Shown: positions 26,443 through 37,825, counted from the stretch's first letter. The stretch is DNA of 64,000 bases from Phanerodontia chrysosporium (GCA_001910725.1 MJGA01000002.1:1922001-1986000), one strand, 5' to 3'. Numbers and translations: made by a program. The notes: generated by a model from the letters alone, not told the origin.

Positions 26443-28273
26443 CTAGGAAAGATGTTCCGTCAGCGCGCAATTGGCATACGGAGCAGGTTGTGCTACCTCT
26501 TGCAACAAATCAGGGGGGATGGATGGCAGTGTCTCTTCTGGTTCGTTGTTCCAAGGGAGTATTTCCCATCGTGTTGGAGGATTCTGTATCGCAGGACATA
26601 CATCGGACGGCAAATGATCTCCGTGTATCTCGTTGAACTGCTCTCTGCGCTGTCGCTCCTCTGAAACTCCGTGAGTCGAGCACAATGAACAATACTGCAC
26701 AATCGTACCATCTGTCAATGCTTCAAGCTGCGACGTCATGCTCTGCACGATCTTCGAGGCTGCTTCTGCGTACTCTCGCCGTCGCGCTAGCTCCACAACC
26801 AGTTTGCAATAGGAGTACTGATACGCCGCATAGCGAGCATGGAGTTCTTCAATCACGCCAAGATCACTGTGCAGTATGGCTAACTGTTCCGCGAATTCGC
26901 TCTGCCATATTGTCGTGAGCATCGGAATTGAGCCTTAAGAAAAGCTATCTGCGGACGTACTTCTGCCACTTGCTGGCGCTCCAACATCTCAGCCATGATA
27001 TTGCCAAGTTCGTCTAGGTCGTCCAGTACGGTTTTGTGAGAACGAAGCTGCTCTTCCGCAACATGCTGAGCTGAAACTAGCTGTTCGCTACGCATGTTTC
27101 CGTCAGTGAGTCGATGAGAATGAAGTGGCAGTCTTACTGGGATGCACTGATGAGGCCACCGCTCTTCTCGAGATCGCGGATGATATTAGGTAGCTCTTCC
27201 GTATCACGGTTCATTTCTTGAGGGACTTTAGTATCGGTCATGTCAAGCAGCTACGCACACGATAATTACCTTGTATGTCGGCCTCGCTGAAGATTTCGCC
27301 TGCTTCGCTGTCATGTAAGGCTTGTACCATCTGATCATAATGTCGTGTGAGGCTAGACAAGTGATTCGCCATATCTGTTGAAATGGTCTCTTGCGAGGTG
27401 AAGATATCGTCCATTGGGGTATATTAATTTCCGAGGGTAACGAGGACTGAACGGCGGTTATAGTCCCATTGAGTGACTCTGAGTAATCTGACGTCCGTGC
27501 TAGAATATCCTGCCTCCCTTATGAGTTATGATGGACTAGGTGAAGGGGTGTAGACATACATCTAGCACACTCCGCTCGGTGTCAATGTTCTCTAGTAGGT
27601 CCTCTATTGAACGCTCATCGACGAAGTCACGCAACGTCTTCCACTTCGACCTGTCATCCTGACGGTGTTTACGCTTGAGGTTGCTCATTCCATTTCGTAG
27701 GACGTCGCGCAATGTCTCTGTGGGGCTTTGTCCCGGCTTGAAGTACGTCTTCGTCTCTTCTGACTCGTCATCAGAGGCCTGTGGACTGCCAAAGAGTGAC
27801 GATACGGGGGATGTGGAATGAAACTCCGGTGGCACGACTTGAGAGCCGAGCGCGTCCAGAATAGCATCGAGCGCATCCGTGCGCTGCTTCCTGATGTCGT
27901 CCCATTCCTAGGCCTAGAATTTACATGCAGAACACATAAAAGCAACATAAGCGCAAACCTTAGCCTGTGACTCAAGTTGGATACGCTTCTGCTCAATGAT
28001 TCTGGCAACGCCTGCGGCGAGCTGCGGTACGCCACATCCGGTCAGTCCCCGCATTGCATACACTATTTAGGAGCGCACTTTCAACTGTTCCATGACCGCA
28101 TCTGTCATCCAGCGAACCTTCGCATCGAGTGCAAGGACGTCCACAGCAGCCTGCGCGGACTGCATGGACACGGTGCGGGCGTTCGCACATAACTGTTCTC
28201 CCTGTTGCAACGCCTTCTTGGATTGCAGGACGAGCGAGACAAGGTGCGGCTCCTCATGGGTTGGACTTGCCAT
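26443..28273 (-). CDS. atg17: Autophagy scaffold protein Atg17
   Basis: Atg17 is a long coiled-coil scaffold that, with Atg29-Atg31 and Atg13-Atg1, organises the pre-autophagosomal structure. The ATG at 28273 gives MASPTHEEPHLVSLVLQSKKALQQGEQLC, then QAAVDVLALDAKVRWMTDAVMEQLK and AAGVARIIEQKRIQLESQAK, typical of the fungal Atg17 N-terminus. The next exon carries DALDAILDALGSQVVPPEF. Helical segments continue (LRDFVDERSIEDLLENIDTE, LDDLDELGNIMAEMLERQQ), and the last exon contains FAEQLAILHSDLGVIEELH. Up to seven short introns give about 500 residues, near the family range. There is little sequence conservation outside the N-terminal part, which is normal for this family. Confidence 0.82.
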
Positions 28274-28747
28274 GCTTCTGACAGAGCACGGATAGAGAAT
28301 AGAGTTGGAGTGTCGACAGCGCGACGAGAAATGAAAAGAGAGTCTCCAGGCGAAGGATCCTGGGTCAAGGTTGGGTGAGCGGCATGTGCTGCGTTTCTGG
28401 ACTTGGCGTCGGGCGTCTCTTGGACTCGCCCACGTGACCCACTGCAGGAAGCGTCTGCAGCATTGTGGGGCCAAGGCCAAGCTCCCCTGCCGTCTTCCGT
28501 CATGCTCGACTTCTCCTGGCCACCTTTATCTTCATCTTTATAACCACCATTTGCGTCTTCGGCCAGCAAAGCTTAAGATGCGATTTGCCTCTAACATGCG
28601 CAATCACTGTCTTCGTGCAGTCAGTGTTCGAAAGGTACATTCGCCGCTTTCGGGCTCTCCAGCCTTGGTTCCGTGCAAGCCAAAAGAAGTGTATGTTTGC
28701 TTTCAAACCTATATGACATCGCAAATGCTTATTTTTTGTTAATGTAG
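28274..28747. other. Divergent intergenic region atg17 / small-protein gene
   Basis: These 474 bp separate two divergent starts. TTTATAA at 28537-28543 is a possible TATA box for the plus-strand gene. A consensus-like acceptor (TGTAG) lies immediately before the ATG at 28748, with donor-like GTGTATG at about 28689, so a 5'-UTR intron ending at the start codon is likely. A hydrophobic frame at 28465-28716 has no signal of being coding. Confidence 0.4.
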
Positions 28748-29060
28748 ATGGCGAACAATGCAGACCCGACCAATGCTGCTATGCAGGTCCAGCCGGCGGA
28801 AAGCGTAAACTCCACTTCCCCTACCACGGATCCAAGCTCGAACCGCCAAACGCCTGACAAGCCTATGACTGTTGCAGAACGGGACGCATTGATGCTGAAC
28901 GCCTGGAAAGACAGAGAAGGAAGTCTCGCCAATGCAGAGCTGGAGGACGGCCAGCTTGAGCATGGTCTCCGGCGCGGGGTGGTGAGTGTAATACACCGCT
29001 CTAATACGCATTGCCTTCTCACGAACCCCGCAGAAAGCGAACATTTTCCGTGTCATATAG
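28748..29060 (+). CDS. Small conserved-looking protein of 86 residues, unknown function
   Basis: Exon 1 (28748-28981) encodes MANNADPTNAAMQVQPAES and, further on, KPMTVAERDALMLNAWKDREG. A 52-nt intron (28982-29033, GTGAGT...CCGCAG) joins it in frame to exon 2, KANIFRVI and the TAG at 29058. The total is 86 residues: a disordered Ser/Thr/Pro N-terminus and a predicted helix around residues 40-75. Good splice signals and an unbroken frame support a real gene. No family is recognised. A likely 5'-UTR intron ends exactly at the start codon. Confidence 0.5.
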
Positions 29061-29389
29061 CGGACGATGTCACTTGTATACTAGTGCACGATATCGTATA
29101 TTTATTGCGTCTGTCCGTCGACCGTGTTCAGCTTCACCAGCATTCCGGGACGTATATCGGACATCCGAAATCTGCTCGCAGGGTCAGGACCACCATACCA
29201 GTCTGTGGATTGCCACGATTGAGATATCAGCAGGTTCGCTTTCATACTGACCGGTTGTAGCAGTGCTTCTCCTGTTCGTGGTCCTCGCGTGGGGTCACAA
29301 ACGTGACCGCCGCGCATCCCTTTTAATTCGAATGCTGATCGTCAACCTGCAAGGTCGCTCTTTGTTCCTCCCTGTATCTTTGTCACAAC
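29061..29389. other. Upstream region of unknown paralogue A
   Basis: These 329 bp hold the 3' end of the small gene and the promoter of the next gene. The notable element is the palindrome at 29293-29308, listed separately. A minus-strand open frame here has no support. Confidence 0.4.
29293..29308. promoter_or_regulatory. Inverted repeat GGTCAC-N4-GTGACC upstream of paralogue A
   Basis: The sequence GGTCACAAACGTGACC is a perfect 6-bp inverted repeat with a 4-bp spacer. It ends 81 bp before the ATG at 29390. The same element with a different spacer (AACT) occurs at almost the same distance upstream of the tandem paralogue. It looks like a binding site for a dimeric transcription factor; which one is unknown. 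Confidence 0.55.
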
Positions 29390-31015
29390 ATGGCGGCCGC
29401 ATCCTTGTTCGTGTCACTGCGGATGTCTGAGGACAACTATGCAAAGTACAAGCAACGCGTTGGAGATCCACCTAGCTTACACAGCGGCGTACGCGACTCG
29501 CCGAAAGTCCGGGTCACTGGATACAACAAAGAAGCGAAAGATGCAATCGTCGCCTCCACTGAGGATCAAAGCGAGTTCATTGAGGTGCCTTGGAGCGGCA
29601 TTGACAGCGTGGTATGTGATTCTGTCTATATCTGCTTGCCGTATCTTCATGTGCCACACATGTAGAAATGGATTATGCAGCGCGTTTGTGACAAACTGCG
29701 TATTCCTCTGGACCGTTGGGTGAGTTGCGTCACTCTGAAGGCTTGTGCGTTCTCATTTGTGGTGAAGGTTCTTGCTGGACAGGGGCGTATACTCAGTCCT
29801 GGTCTGCTCGTAGCATCCCATGAACTATTTCGCTCGAGCTCCCCATCCACCGTTGTTGGTACGTGCTGACATACTTTCGAGAGATTCCGAGTTCATCATA
29901 CTGTTTATCACGTTAGAACTTGTGCTGGTTCCCATTGAAGATGTAGAAGACTACAACGAGGAGAACCCGCTTCCAGACCCGGACAAATACGTCTGGCGGC
30001 ATCTTGAGCCAGGTCAGACGGAGTCGTCAGACCCCCTGGAGAAGGCAAAGGCGATCTATCATGTCATCGAACCCGTCGCATCCCCCGGGTGGGAGAAATA
30101 CCTTGCACAGCGGAAGGCCGCCGAGACTTCCCTCGACGACATCCTCGCGCCGTACGACATCGACGAGATCGAAATCCTCCTGGATCAGATTAAGGACAGC
30201 GTCGAAGACATTGTCATGGAGTATGACCTTGAAGAGAATGAACAGTTCGCTATCGCGGATTGCGTAGTCCCTCGGAGCATTGATATGTCGGACAATGGCG
30301 ACGGCGAAGTAAGTGCATATCGATTATTACTTCACTGCCACTCCTCAGCGATGTACCGCAGCCTCGTACCGCCACGATCTTCACGCGGATCTACTCGCCT
30401 ACGCGTCCAGCCGCGGTAGATCTATGGTTCCACTATCATCACCGCACCCGATGGGAGTCCGTCGAGTTCACCTGCTCACTCCTCTTTCGTGTTACGGATC
30501 CTCTCACTGAAGCTGCACTCCCGCCCACTTCGGACCCACTCGACTATAATGGCCGTATCACGCGCGGCTGGACGCGCATGTTCTGGATGGCGCTCGACGA
30601 CAGCCCGCCTGGACGGCACTGGCATGCGAAGCCTCTGCGCAAGTGGGACATGCGCGCGGCGCACGTCAATCGTATCTACGCTGCACTATTTGGCCGGAGC
30701 GAACGGTTGACCAGTGCGATCGACAAGGTCGACACGATCCGCCTTCTGCTGGCAAGCGTTGGCATCACATTCTACGTCGCACGCGAGGAGGGCGAGAGTG
30801 ACGTGCAGGACCCTGACGGGGATCGACGTTTCTCATGGGAGTGCTTCGAAGACGACTGGCTCGGTCTGAACATCCGCGATGCCTGTGGCGTGCCATTGGA
30901 CAAAGATGCAACCTGGGAGCCTCCTGCAGATGAAGAGCCATCGGAGGATGAATATGGAGACTCGGAGGATGAGTATGACGATGGGAATGCCAGGGGCGAC
31001 TGCAGGTATCAGTGA
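29390..31015 (+). CDS. Unknown protein, tandem paralogue A
   Basis: The ATG at 29390 begins MAAASLFVSLRMSEDNYAKYKQRVGD. Five exons give about 450 residues. Recognisable blocks, all shared with the gene downstream, are VRVTGYNKEAKDAIVAS, KWIMQRVCDKLRIPLDRW, LVLVPIEDVEDYNEENPLPD, VWRHLEPG, RGWTRMFWMALDD, DMRAAHVNRIYAALFG, VDTIRLLLASVGI and LGLNIRDACGVPLD. The C-terminus is strongly acidic (EDEYGDSEDEYDD). There is no signal peptide, membrane segment or known catalytic motif. Intron positions match those of paralogue B, so the pair arose by tandem duplication. No family is recognised; a lineage-restricted basidiomycete family is my best description. It is preceded by the shared palindrome at 29293. 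Confidence 0.7.
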
Positions 31016-31198
31016 ACTGATAAATGCCATGCTACCTCAGCTTAAAGAGTACTGGGAGATCTTGACGCATAGTTGTGGTAGTTCTATGATGTATAATAGT
31101 TCTTGTCTCAATTTTGGTGGACTTGCTCGCTTGCCTGCAGGCTTTGCCGCAATTCGCGGCTGGGTCTACGCGCGTACCACGACCGTGCCTTCGCGTAG

Positions 31199-31214
31199 GG
31201 TCACAACTGTGACC
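31199..31214. promoter_or_regulatory. Inverted repeat GGTCAC-N4-GTGACC upstream of paralogue B
   Basis: The sequence GGTCACAACTGTGACC ends 75 bp before the ATG at 31290. It matches the element upstream of paralogue A in both arms but not in the spacer. Flanking bases also resemble each other (CGCGTGG and CGCGTAG just upstream). Retention of the arms while the spacer diverged suggests selection. Confidence 0.55.
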
Positions 31215-31289
31215 GATCGTGCGCCTGCTCATTTAGTTCATATTTCTAAGTTCCAACCGTTCCATCCCTCCCGCCATCTCTGCAGCAAC

Positions 31290-32926
31290 ATGGCGACCAC
31301 AACCTCTTTCGCGTCACTCCGCATGAACAAGGATGCGTATGCAAAGTATAAGCGGCGTATTGGCGGAGACCCACCCGACCCTCGCCGCGCCGGCAGTACA
31401 GGCGACTCATGGTCAGCGAAAGTAAGGATCACTGGATATAACGATGAAGCCAAGGACGCCATCACCGCTTCCAGTAGGAATAGGAGCGAGTTTATTGAGG
31501 TGCTGTGGAGCAACGATGATAGCGCGGTACGTGTTGCTGGCAATATTCGCTCGCTGTATACGCAATTGTGTTGACATGCCACACTTTACAGAAGTGGATT
31601 ATGCAGCGTATTTGCGATAAACTACGCATTCCTCTGGAAAATTGGGTGAGGCTTGGAAGCTTACTATACAAAGCATTTGCTTGCTTAACGTTATATGGAG
31701 GTGCTTGCTGGGCAGGGACACGTACTCGATCCCGACGAGCTAGTAGCAGCGCACGATCTGTTCTGTGATTGTCCTCCAAGTGGCACAGTTGGTAGGTACA
31801 AGTACATCTACCACAAAATCATTGCGAGTAACAGAGCATCTTGCGTTGCGTAGACCTCGTCTTAGTCCCTATTGACGACGTAGATGAATACGAGGAAGAG
31901 AATCCACTTCCCGACCCCGACGCATACGTGTGGCGACACCTAGAACCAGGTGAGACGGGGTCGACAGATCCTATGGAGAGAGCAAAGGTCATCTATCACC
32001 TAATCGACCCAGTCGCGTCTCCCGACTGGAAGGAGTATCTTACGCAACGGAAGCTCGATGAGGCTTCCCTTGCGAGTATGCTCGACCCTGACTGCATCGA
32101 AGACTTCGAACTTCTCATCACTCAGATCAAAGACAGCGTGAAGCAGGTCGTCACAGAGTTCGACATAGACGAGAATGAGCAGCTCGCGATCGCAGACTGT
32201 GCAACCCCACGGAGCATCGAGATGGAGGCGGAGGAGATGGGACTGTCAGTATACCCTGTTCCATTATTGTCACCACTTCTAATTGCCTCCTAGCCTCGCT
32301 CTGCAACCGTCGCCACACGGATATACTCACCTACCTGTCCAGCCGCCGTAGACGTATGGTTCACCTACCACTATCGCACCCGCTGGGAGTCCGTCGAATA
32401 CTGCTGTTCGCTGCACTTCCGTGTCACGAACCCTCTCGCTGAAGCTGCACTTCCGATATTGTCGCCTGAAGACTCCGACGGCCGCGTCGCGCGCGGCTGG
32501 ACGCGTATGTTCTGGATGGCGCTCGACGACAACATTCCGCTCGGGCGGCGGTGGTACCCCAGGCGCTTGCGCGAGTGGGGCATGCGCGCGGCGCATGTCA
32601 ATCAGATTCATGCCACGCTGTTCGGTCAACGCGGGCGACTCGCAACTACGGTCGACAAGGTCAACACGGTCCGCCTCCTGTTGGCGAGCGTCGGCATCGA
32701 TTTCCGTGTTGCACGTGAAGAGGCCGAGAAGGATCGCCAGAGCCGGAGCTTTGCTTGGGATGGCTTCGACCACGACTGGATGGGCCTGAACATCCGCGAT
32801 GCTTGCGGCGTACCGCTGGACAGGGACGCAACTTGGGAGCCTCCTGTAGACGAAGATCCACACGAGGATGACTACGAAGACTCGGAAGAGGAGGAAGAAG
32901 AGATGGTGGTGGAATATCGTGGTTAA
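31290..32926 (+). CDS. Unknown protein, tandem paralogue B
   Basis: The ATG at 31290 begins MATTTSFASLRMNKDAYAKYKRRIGGD. Exons align one to one with paralogue A: VRITGYNDEAKDAITAS, KWIMQRICDKLRIPLENW, VLAGQGHVLDPDELVAAHDLF, LVLVPIDDVDEYEEENPLPD, VWRHLEPGETGS, RGWTRMFWMALDD and GLNIRDACGVPLDRDATWEPP. It ends in an acidic tail (EDDYEDSEEEEEEM) and VEYRG before the TAA ending at 32926. The most variable parts are the Arg/Gly-rich segment after residue 30 and the tail. No known domain is recognised and no frame break was found. Divergence between the copies is moderate, so the duplication is not recent. Confidence 0.7.
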
Positions 32927-33103
32927 TCTAGACCTTTTCCCATCCGTAATGTTTATGTTACGTTCATACGTGGGCTTCCTGGCCTCTAGAGTCACCTCTG
33001 TAATTGCTACGATATTAGCGACTACTATTCGCATTTGATCGAACGAAGGAGCGAAGGATGTGCCCTTGCATGCTCAATAGTCGAATGGATTACCGGAAAG
33101 GCT

Positions 33104-35476
33104 CTATGAGTACAAGAAGAAATCTAAGTTCTTAATTGCCTTGGAAGGGTATCTGCGCGACGAAACCCTCGTGGTGTACCCCAGCGCGCACTGTGAGATC
33201 TGGTTGAGGTCAAAGATCGAAGTGCAACAAACAAGCGACGCACTGGTCAATGTGTCACAAACGCGGACTCGCGCCACGGTTGGGTCGTGGTCACTCGCAC
33301 GTTCGTGCACGGAAGTTGCCCAGGTGTTGACATGAACGTGTTCCACTTCCGCGTCTCGTCGTGCAATGGCAGAAGATACAAACAGCTGGTCTATCTCCTG
33401 CGTGTGCTGCTCGTATACGTAGGTGTAGCGCTCGACCGGGTCGATGCCTGCAACCTCATTGACGTCGTATAGCAGACGATCAAAGGCGCTGAAGACGGAG
33501 CGTGTTTGCACGAACTCGTTCATGTCGCCACCAACAATGACACTAGCATTAGATTCGAGGGATAGAATCGAGTTGACGAAATTCTATGCTAGGTCGTAAG
33601 TATATAGTACTGGTCGCTTCATTAGGAAATACGCACCGCGGTCACGTTCACCTGCAGCGCACGGCGTTCACTGTGTCCATTCACAGGCGGACGCGCATCG
33701 CCATGCGCAGAGGAAGAGTCGCGTTTCGAGCTGAAGTGCACGTTCACGGTGTAAAAACGCTCTCCAGAAGTCGTTTGCCATGCTGCAGCGAGTGGTTTGC
33801 GAGTCTCCTCCCACGCAATGCTCGACGGCTCAATGCGACCCGGGTTCAAGCTAGAAGCGATAGTCACATTTAAAGACATACAAGGCGAGTGAATCGAACG
33901 TGCCTGAAAGACAGTCGGCCTTCGATCCTTGATGACCTCAGTCGACGCCGTTGCGTTGCCTACAGGCGAGCCGGGGACCAGTGAAACCTTCTCTGGACGC
34001 CACCTAGCTCATATAAGCGCACTCTTCTGCAAAGAATGGTGTTGGGATACTCACAGATACGCCACACGGATATTACTTCCTGGCTTGCCGCCATCCATGT
34101 TGTTGACCGGCGGAATATTGATAAACTCATACTTGACACCTCCACTAGCATGAGCAATAGCCTTCACCAGTGCGGTCAATGTCTTGTTCGCGCTGACGAC
34201 GCCATTGTCTGCTGCACCAGAGTCGTCTGAGATTTCCTGCACAAACACGATGTCGGGGGTATGCAGGTAGTTGGCGACATGGTCCGCGATCTTAGGGATA
34301 TGATGAGAGCGAGGGGTCATGTTCTCGACCTAGTAGAGTAAACTGTGTGACTGACGGTGATTCAAGACCATTCGTCGAGGTACGTACATTGTAATCGCCG
34401 ATTGTGAGGACGCAGGGGTCATTGCTCGAGCGAATGGACGCAGGAAGGGTTCGCTGCTTGGGATAGCCACTACTTCAGGCGCGGTCAATGGCAGTATGGA
34501 GTAGAATCCAAACTTTGACGTTCTGTCAGGGTCCTCGTGTCAGTGGCACGCATGGACGACGTACCTGGTATGCCAATACACCAGTAATGCTTGATAAGTT
34601 CATTCCTATCATGGTCCGTGGATTCTTGGTGCCGTCGATAGGCTTGCCAATGAGAATCGCCTCCGAATGTGCCACAGGTTTGCCATCTGGACCTGCAGTA
34701 TTCGACTGCGGGTTAGGATCACTTTCTGCAGGGAACACTCCTCAAGACGCGTACGTACCGAACATGAGGCTTACGCCGCCGCGCTCATTCTTGCCTAGGA
34801 CCGGCCACTCTCCATGTGCCCAGAAAGAACCAAACATGTCGGGAAAATTCAGGGCAGTGGGATGTTCTATGGTAACAAGCTGGCCCTCGAGGGACTCCCA
34901 GAAGTCCAGTCCGTATTTATCGGGCTCTAATGTGCGGTTCTCTGCCTCAAGTAGCGTCACGTTATTGGGAACAGATAGCCAGCCATCCACACCAGTGTCG
35001 AATGCAGAGAGAGGTGCAATAGGGGGAACACGGTCCTTGCCTAGCACGACAGGCTTGACAGCGTGGCCTGACGAATGGACGTGTATCCTGGATGGCCGTT
35101 CGATCTCTGTGAGGAGCAAGTCGTTTGGCCTATAGAGTGCTCTATACTCCGCTACGCGTCCAGACACAGAAATGAGGTCGCCAGGACTGACGGAGCGGCC
35201 AACATTTACGCCGTATACGCGCAGGCCACTGGAGACTCGGGGATCGTCTGAGGGCTCGCCGACAAGCCAGAAACCATACTTGTCCTGTGCACAGTATGAG
35301 AGCCAGCGGCCAGCAGGAAATATATAACCCACTTTAGCCACCACTACTCCCTTGACATCGTCCACGAATTGGCCAGCTAGCGGTGATTGGTACGCGGACC
35401 CTTGAATGTCGGTGATGCTGACAGCACACGCGGCCGCTGCGTACAGCGGGAGGACGAGGGTTGCTCCCAGCAGCAT
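33104..35476 (-). CDS. Secreted endonuclease/exonuclease/phosphatase-fold nuclease
   Basis: The ATG at 35476 gives a signal peptide (MLLGATLVLPLYAAAACAVS), so the protein is probably secreted. An OB-like N-terminal region follows (GYIFPAGRWLSYCAQDKYGFWL, GDLISVSGRVAEYR), as in extracellular nucleases related to bacterial ExeM/NucH. The catalytic EEP (DNase I-like) domain shows DIVFVQEISDDSGA (metal-binding Glu), YTVNVHFSSKRDSSS, IVGGDMNEFVQTRS (GDxN), the TYVYEQHTQEIDQLF segment and ASDHDPTVARV (SDHxP). These are all the usual active-site motifs, so it should be active. About nine introns give roughly 620 residues. Likely roles are extracellular DNA degradation for phosphate and nitrogen supply or defence; these are inference. 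Its start codon is only 199 bp from the divergent FHA gene. Confidence 0.85.
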
Positions 35477-35675
35477 CGAAGGGAGATACAGAGTGGAAGA
35501 GTGCCAAGTGATTATACGCTTCAGCCCCCGGCGACGACGTCGCGGGACAAAGAGCTGAGCGCGAGGCACCCTGAAATGACATGCGGGGTTGTGCGCTAGC
35601 GCTCGGCGACGCACAGGCAGTGACCGCGTCGGGCGCCAACGTCATAATCCCTTTTCGCCTCAGACCACCACCGCG

Positions 35676-37006
35676 ATGGAAGACGGCGAGATCCAGGAAG
35701 ACGTCTCAGGCGCGACGTACCACCCTGCGCTGGAGTGGCAGGACGAAGCGTCCTCGAGCGACGCCACGTGGGCCCAGCAGCCCCTCGCAGGGCCGTCGAC
35801 AGCGGCATACGCCCCCATCGTCCCGGGGTACACCAGTCAGGATTACCTTGTTCGTGACGGTCGCCATGATGCACGATAGCTGACTCTCACTTCGTCTATT
35901 CATGCACCTCCGCAGGTCGACCCTCGCTGCGGCTCATACGCGTGCTGCCCACAGCGCCGGAAGAGCTGAAGGTCGCGCATACGATTTTGTCGCGCAACCG
36001 GACCCTTGCTATTATCGATGGATACACTCAGGTCCAGTTTGGCCGAGACGCTGCACCACCGGGTACAGACGTACCGCGGATACGGCTGAAGGAGATGGAG
36101 GTGTCCAAGCTGCACGCCACCGTATACTTCGATGAGGAGAAGAAGCAGTGGGCCGTAGTCGACATGGGCTCTAAGCACGGCACATACTTGCGCAGGAGCG
36201 GATTGACTACGATCGCCACACCGTCAAGCGCGGCTCTGGTTAGCACAGACCCTCGAGGTCAACGTCTCTCTGGACCACGAGTATCCAGCATGCCCCGCGC
36301 TCTCAAGCACCTTGATGAGCTGTCATTGGGGACAACGACGTTCATTGCCCATATTCACGAGGACGGCCGACCATGCGAGTCATGTACCTCACAAGGTGGT
36401 GACGAGATCCCTCTGTTTCCCGTCCCGAAGTCGACCCAAGAGCAAGACGTCTCGAGAAAGCGCAAGCGTGATGCTGTGGAGTCGCTCATACCTCCAGCTG
36501 GAGATGCGAGGAGCTCGCTTCACTTGCTCAAGAAGAGCATGCTATCGCGACACAGTGCACCGTCTACACCAAGTCCAGGAAAGCCTCAGGACTGCCCTAC
36601 GTACACAGATCGTAGTGCTCGCCGAAGAGCTCTCCACCCCAGCACGCCAGACGTGCCCGGTGTGCCTCTGAAGCTCGCACCGTCATCTCTGCCTTCTTCC
36701 CGTCCCGCTTCACCCGCGCCGGAACCGGTATCGACTCCTCCCGCGCCGCTGCCTACCACGAACGTCGGCCATCGATTGCTGATGAAACAAGGCTGGACTC
36801 CCGGAACGACATTAGGGCAAGATTCGGCACATCCTGATGGCGGGACTACTGCGCTCACGGAGCCTATTCAAGTCAACGTTCGATCGGCTAGAGTGGGGCT
36901 GGGTGTGCCTGACCGTGCACAGACACACTCGCAAGCGCAAACGAATCTATCCTGGAAAGAAGAGGGCAAGCGGCGGCGATGGGCGGACTTGGGCTCTGGG
37001 TCCTAG
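35676..37006 (+). CDS. FHA and G-patch domain protein (AGGF1-like)
   Basis: Exon 1 (from the ATG at 35676) encodes MEDGEIQEDVSGATYHPALEW. After an intron comes an FHA domain (about 35960-36350) with VQFGRD, SKLHATVYFDEEKK and GSKHGTYLR, the phosphothreonine-binding signature. A disordered linker with a basic patch (RKRKRDAVES) and many Ser-Pro sites follows. A G-patch then starts GHRLLMKQGWTPGTTLGQD (about 36765), matching the GxxLLxxxGWxxGxxLG pattern. This domain order is that of human AGGF1. The protein probably works in nuclear RNA metabolism, as G-patches bind and activate DEAH helicases. About 420 residues, ending in the TAG at 37006. Confidence 0.82.
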
Positions 37007-37825
37007 GGTGAGTGTACAAGGTTCGTTCTTCGGATCCTCGTTGCTCATTCTGGCAGGTTAAAGTGGAACTCTTCATATCAGCCATGATTGAATGGCGTCA
37101 TGGCATTCGAGCGGGTGCCCGCGATGCCGATGGCGACACGCACCCTTTTGTTTTCTACGTTGCGACCTTGTCCGCGAGCTCCCCCGGGCTGTGGGGCAGG
37201 CCGGCGACGAACAGATCACGAGGTGTTGGGAATGGAGAGGCCACGACGCGACGTACAGCGGTGGAGAGAACGCGGGCCGCGAATTCGAACCAGATGTATT
37301 CCATGTATGCAAGCGTCAATCATGCTGCGGCATTTGAGGTTGGATTAGGAAGAGGCGCGTGTGTATCTGTACATGTCTGGCTGGACGTCCAAGCCAAGTA
37401 TAACGACAGAAAGACGTGGGCAGCGTTGGGCGTTGCGCGTAGGCCTCGTCGCCATGATTTGCATCCGTGGCGGGAGGCGGACGAGGGGGCGGGGATGATT
37501 GGCGCGGGCGGGGCTGACGCGAACGGAAGGATCGCGGGCGCGTCGTTTGCTCGTGTTTGGATCTTCACGTGGCGGCTGGGAACCCTGGTTGGCCAAGTTG
37601 GACTTGAACCAGCCTCGTCTCTCTGCGGCTGCCTCCAACGTCCTTGCCAGCCTTGAGACTGTAAAACACTTTCTCTCCTTCTACCCACAGCGTCGGCAAC
37701 CCCTCCTCCATCCCCCGACCGTCCCGCGCACCGCTCCCGCTTCTCCCTCCGCCACCGTCCTACAACTTCTACTCGCTGCCGACCGCGCAGACGACTTCAT
37801 TTCGTTCAGGTAGATATCTTACAAC
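37007..37825. other. Intergenic region before the cyclin B gene
   Basis: These 819 bp contain no convincing gene. Overlapping open frames on both strands show no motif. A GGTTCAAGTCC word on the minus strand (37599-37609) resembles a tRNA B box but no cloverleaf can be built around it. The pyrimidine-rich stretch at about 37670-37780 probably belongs to the cyclin leader or core promoter. Confidence 0.4.

Noticed and set aside
28465..28716. Hydrophobic 83-codon frame upstream of the small gene
   Set aside because: It overlaps the probable 5'-UTR intron and core promoter, and its splice signals point to the ATG at 28748 instead.
37012..37656. A 214-codon plus-strand frame after the FHA gene
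   Set aside because: No conserved motif, overlapping alternatives in both other frames, and no sensible start context.
37590..37662. tRNA-like signals: GGTTCAAGTCC on the minus strand and TGGCCAAGTTGG on the plus strand
   Set aside because: The two boxes are on opposite strands and overlap. No acceptor stem or anticodon arm can be formed in either orientation.
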